This document shows, in pieces, positions 6,470-9,602 of a DNA stretch of 9,602 bases. This DNA is from Gardnerella kenyensis. GTDB taxonomy: Bacteria; Actinomycetota; Actinomycetes; Actinomycetales; Bifidobacteriaceae. The stretch is taken from contig NQOH01000001.1 of the NCBI GenBank assembly GCA_003585735.1, positions 549,397-558,998 of the forward strand, written 5' to 3'. Position 1 is the first letter of the stretch; the number at the start of each line of letters is the position of its first letter. The position numbers were made by a program, and so were the translations under genes. Under the pieces are notes generated by a model, which ran no database searches, was not told where the DNA came from, and worked only from the letters and a program-made list of their open reading frames with translations.

Positions 6470-9400
6470 TCAGCAGTAGTAGCCATTCGCGTTAAGGCGC
6501 GCGTCAGGATTGAGCAGCATCGCCTTTTCCGCCTCGTGACCATCGTAGCGAGTGCCATCCGGAAGGCGCGTGCCGTCCTTAAGCAAGTGGCGATTTTCCA
6601 CCGGCTCAAACAGCGGCGCGTGGCCCATCATGCCTTCCTCAAGCCTTCTCTGGCCCGCCGCCAAACGAGCGTTTGCTCGCTTGCGCCACTCCTCCAGAGC
6701 CTCAGCACCAGCGCTAGCAGCCACAGCAGCCTCAAAAGCACCCGGGTGAACCAAGGCCACGAATCCACTCACATGGCCGAAGCCGAGCGAAGTTGCGAGC
6801 GCAGCCTTAACTGTTCCGCCGCTAATACGCATCGGCTCACGCAACCAAACCATGTGATCGTCGCGCGCAAGCTTAGGATCCACGCAATCAAGCGACGCAT
6901 TCGCCGGAATTACGCCAGTTCTAAACAGTTGCGTCAAACCGTTGATTTGGAAGATGCACGCGCCGCCCTTTGCGTGGCCAGTTAGCGTCTTTTGGCTGAT
7001 TACAAACAGCGGATTTCCGTCCGTGCGTCCGATTGCGTGCGCAAGAGTATTGTGCAGCTCGGATTCGTTCGGATCGTTGGCATTCGTAGACGTATCGTGC
7101 TTAGAAACCACAGTAATATCGTCCGGAGTCACGCCAAGCGCCGCCAAATCGCGCACGAGCTTAGACTTAGCGCCTCCCATGCCCGCAGCCAACGCACCCA
7201 AGCCCGGAGCAGGAATAGAAGTGTGAATGCCGTCGGCGTAGGAGTGAATGAAACCAACCACGCCAGCAACCGGCAAACCAAGCTTAAGCGCAATATCGCC
7301 GCGCGTAACCAGAATCGTGCCGCCGCCTTGAGCTTCGAGGAAGCCGCCGCGTCTGCGATCGTTCGCGCGCGAGAAGAATCGTGGGCTTATGCCCTTTGCG
7401 TACATTTCTTCGCTATTGGCAGTTGCGTTCATGTTGCCGAAGCCAACCACGGATTCCACGCCAATATCGTCGATTGCGCCAGTTACAACGAAGTCCGCTT
7501 TGCCGAGCGCAATCTTATCGACGCCTTCTTCGAGCGAAACCGCCGCAGTTGCGCAAGCCGACACCGGCTGAACCATGTTTCCGTAGCCGCCGATGTAAGT
7601 TTGCATTACGTGCGCTGCAACAACGTTTGGAAGCGCCTCTTGCAGCACGTCGGTTGGGATTTCGTGGTTAAGGAAGCGATCCAAGTACAGTTTTCGCATT
7701 GAGCTCATGCCGCCAAAACCGGTTCCTTGCGTGGAAGCAACAAGCGACGGATGCACAGACTGCAGAATCTCCGAAGGCGTGAAACCGGCGGAAATGTAAG
7801 CGTCTACAGTTGTGACGATATTCCACAACGCAATCTTGTCAACGCTTCCAACCATCGAAGCTGGAATTCCCCACTTGAGCGGGTCGAAGCCCTTCGGGAA
7901 TTGTCCGCCAACGGTTCTGGTCATCGCAGCCCTGCGCGGCACGCGAATCATGGAACCTGCCTTGCGAGTAACCGTCCACTCTCCCGATTCGGCATCGCGA
8001 GCAATCGCAGTATGCGCTTCGTCGAGTGCCACGTATTCGCGAGCAATCGTTTCTGTTGGTACGCTGAAGCTTACGTCGTGGTCGAGGAAGATTTCCGCTT
8101 CTTCTTCGTTCGCGCCTTCCTTGTAGTCGCCACCCATGCCGGTTTCGAATGGTCGAATTCCGGAGCGCGCAACTACTTCATCAGCATACTTTTCTGCAAT
8201 ATCTTCTTCTGGCACAAGCGTGCCGTCGGCATCGTACCAGCCCGGCTTTGGCGAATCCTGCCAAGTGAGCAAGCCCATATTCCAAGCCAATTCCAGCACA
8301 GCTCCTGCAGAAAGTTTTACGGAACCGTCTTCCTTAATTCCAAGCTCTGCTTCGAAACGAGTACGTCCGGAGCCCCATGGTCCAAGCTCGCCGACGGATA
8401 CGATTACGATTTCGTCTTCCGGACGCGCTGTTACGTTATTCCAATCAGACAAGTTGACTTGTGGCTGAGTTGGTACGTAAGGAGTTGGGAGTGCTTTGTT
8501 GGTTGATTTAGCAGTTGATTTAGCAGCAGATTCAGCAGAAGATTCAACAGCTTCCGCCGCTTCTTCCGCAGCTTCCGCACGCTTTTGATCTTCCAACGCT
8601 TCTGCACGAAGCGCGTTCAAATCAAGAGGCTCCTTGCCTAATCCGCCCGTAAAATCTACGTCCAAAGGTGCAATTGCAGCCTGCTCACGCGCCTCGCGAG
8701 TGCACAAATCAAGCAAACGATCTGCCATTTCTTGCGTAGAGTAGGTAGTTAATCCGTGACGCTCAACTACAGCAACCAACGGATCGTTTCCGCCCATTAA
8801 GCCGGTTCCGCGCACCCAACCAATCTTTGGATGAGCGAAAGTCACGCGATCTGACCACACGCTTTCCGCATGCGCACGATTCACAATCGCATCAAACGCG
8901 CTCTTGACTTCGCCGTAAGCGCCGTCGCCGCCAAACATACCGCGGTTTGGAGAACCAGGTAACACAACGTGCATACGATGTTGCACATCCGTATCTGCTC
9001 CAATCTGCGCAAATCCAGCAATTGCGCGCTCCACACCCCAAAGCATTAAGCGAGATTGCGATTCAAAAAGCGAACCGGAATCAGCCAAAGTGCCGTGAAC
9101 TGGAGGTGCTGCGAACGGGAAGAACATGCTCGGCTCGTAAGCAGGCTTCAAAATTGTGGTGGTTGCGCCGCTTACTTTCTTCGAAACCGTGCCAACCCAC
9201 TTTACAAGCGCGTCAACATCGCGGTAGCTAGACAAGTTTGCTGGCACAAGCCAAAGTTTTGCGCCCATTGAAGCGTTTTCGCGATACGCTTTCTTTGCCC
9301 AAGACTTTACGCTCGGCTTGAAGCTGTGAGAAGTTGCAATAACAGTGGCACCGCCTGCGAGCAAGCCTGTTACTACGCGAGCTGCGATTGAGTTTGGCGC

Positions 9401-9602
9401 AACGCCAGTTACAACCGCAACTTCTCCCGCGAAACGAGTTGCGTAAGCAGCATCTTCAGAAGCGTTATTTTGCGAAAGTTTCGTGCGCGCATCGCAAGAA
9501 ATACCATTAAATATGGTTGCAAGATTGTTGAGTTCGCGCGACTTAGCAGCACTCTCGAACCATTCAGCTTCCGAAGCTACAGCCTCACCTGCACTTAAGA
9601 AG
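6470..9602 (-). CDS. fas: Type I fatty acid synthase, C-terminal ketoreductase and ketoacyl synthase part (5' end outside window)
   Basis: This is the cytosolic multi-enzyme that builds fatty acids from acetyl- and malonyl-CoA in actinobacteria. The frame is open from the right edge to TGA at 6470-6472, 1043 residues, roughly a third of the usual 3000-residue protein. A possible TTG at 9362-9364 falls inside the NADPH-binding fold and is not a start. The ketoreductase begins VAVVTGVAPNSIAA (window residues 61-74). Its Ser (8951-8953), Tyr (8915-8917) and Lys (8903-8905) lie in LPGSPNRGMFGGDGAYGEVK. After an Ala/Glu linker, the ketoacyl synthase has its nucleophile Cys in SACATA (7553-7555), His in SKHDTSTNANDPNE (7097-7099), and Lys and His in QKTLTGHAKGG (6989-6991, 6974-6976). 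From memory the sequence follows mycobacterial FAS I closely. Domain order AT-ER-DH-MPT-ACP-KR-KS implies the rest lies to the right. No carrier-protein transferase gene (acpS) follows it here. Nothing suggests inactivation. Confidence 0.96.
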   Translation of the reverse strand, partial: FLSAGEAVASEAEWFESAAKSRELNNLATIFNGISCDARTKLSQNNASEDAAYATRFAGEVAVVTGVAPNSIAARVVTGLLAGGATVIATSHSFKPSVKSWAKKAYRENASMGAKLWLVPANLSSYRDVDALVKWVGTVSKKVSGATTTILKPAYEPSMFFPFAAPPVHGTLADSGSLFESQSRLMLWGVERAIAGFAQIGADTDVQHRMHVVLPGSPNRGMFGGDGAYGEVKSAFDAIVNRAHAESVWSDRVTFAHPKIGWVRGTGLMGGNDPLVAVVERHGLTTYSTQEMADRLLDLCTREAREQAAIAPLDVDFTGGLGKEPLDLNALRAEALEDQKRAEAAEEAAEAVESSAESAAKSTAKSTNKALPTPYVPTQPQVNLSDWNNVTARPEDEIVIVSVGELGPWGSGRTRFEAELGIKEDGSVKLSAGAVLELAWNMGLLTWQDSPKPGWYDADGTLVPEEDIAEKYADEVVARSGIRPFETGMGGDYKEGANEEEAEIFLDHDVSFSVPTETIAREYVALDEAHTAIARDAESGEWTVTRKAGSMIRVPRRAAMTRTVGGQFPKGFDPLKWGIPASMVGSVDKIALWNIVTTVDAYISAGFTPSEILQSVHPSLVASTQGTGFGGMSSMRKLYLDRFLNHEIPTDVLQEALPNVVAAHVMQTYIGGYGNMVQPVSACATAAVSLEEGVDKIALGKADFVVTGAIDDIGVESVVGFGNMNATANSEEMYAKGISPRFFSRANDRRRGGFLEAQGGGTILVTRGDIALKLGLPVAGVVGFIHSYADGIHTSIPAPGLGALAAGMGGAKSKLVRDLAALGVTPDDITVVSKHDTSTNANDPNESELHNTLAHAIGRTDGNPLFVISQKTLTGHAKGGACIFQINGLTQLFRTGVIPANASLDCVDPKLARDDHMVWLREPMRISGGTVKAALATSLGFGHVSGFVALVHPGAFEAAVAASAGAEALEEWRKRANARLAAGQRRLEEGMMGHAPLFEPVENRHLLKDGTRLPDGTRYDGHEAEKAMLLNPDARLNANGYYC
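8459..8614 (-). other. Low-complexity Ala/Glu/Ser/Lys linker between KR and KS of FAS I
   Basis: About 52 residues between the ketoreductase and ketoacyl synthase parts are first helix-prone and acidic (KRAEAAEEAAEAVESSAES), then lysine/threonine-rich (AAKSTAKSTNK), and end in a Pro-rich turn (ALPTPYVPTQPQ). The DNA shows short related units such as gatttagcag and gattcagcag. A variable Ala/Pro-rich linker at this place is also found in mycobacterial FAS I, so this is a normal tether with a lineage-specific composition. Confidence 0.75.

Noticed and set aside
7727..8506. Plus-strand open frame (259 codons) opposite fas
   Set aside because: It lies fully opposite the conserved ketoacyl synthase coding sequence, and its translation has Cys, His and Arg-rich composition typical of a shadow frame.
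9362..9364. TTG (minus strand) as the start of the fas reading frame
   Set aside because: The frame stays open for 79 more codons to the edge, and these encode the start of the ketoreductase NADPH-binding fold, so the gene continues to the right.

Overview
The window holds two large genes that point toward each other, each cut by a window edge, with a 275-base intergenic region between them. It most likely comes from a Bifidobacteriaceae chromosome, with Gardnerella the best guess. The minus-strand gene is an actinobacterial type I fatty acid synthase. The plus-strand gene is a giant cell-wall-anchored protein rich in YPDG-type Rib/alpha-like repeats and visibly more A+T-rich than typical Bifidobacterium DNA. 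The family assignment is firmer than the genus.

Left part (1-6194, plus strand): 2063 codons of a surface protein whose start and signal peptide lie before the window. Its visible layout is an Ig-like lead domain; eight Rib/alpha-like modules of about 82-97 residues ending in YPDG-type strands (387-2510); six shorter related modules with a PDGTxFEW signature (2511-3896); two alternating pairs of an Ig-like PGAT domain and a VTIPA domain; a Pro-Thr stalk; and a third VTIPA domain interrupted by an Asn/Gly/Thr-rich insert. After these come a collagen-like Gly-X-Y stretch, an Ala/Gly/Ser spacer and an LSKTG sorting signal with a membrane helix and basic tail. The overall design is a long modular stalk for adhesion or biofilm formation. 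The ligand-binding head, if there is one, is probably upstream and not visible.

Middle (6195-6469): a second in-frame stop codon follows directly after the first. Next are a 16-unit AATA tetranucleotide tract, a long hairpin that looks like a terminator usable from both sides, a plain stretch, and an 11-bp perfect hairpin placed to end the minus-strand transcript.

Right part (6470-9602, minus strand): the C-terminal 1043 residues of FAS I, covering ketoreductase and then ketoacyl synthase with all catalytic residues recognisable. The transferase, reductase, dehydratase and carrier-protein parts lie beyond the right edge.

The two genes have no evident functional link: one is a core lipid-synthesis enzyme and the other an accessory surface structure. 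No RNA gene, insertion sequence, CRISPR array, origin or defence system was recognised. No clearly new system was found. The most unusual points are the AATA tract trapped between stop codon and terminator, the non-canonical sorting motif, and the composite domain architecture near the C-terminus.
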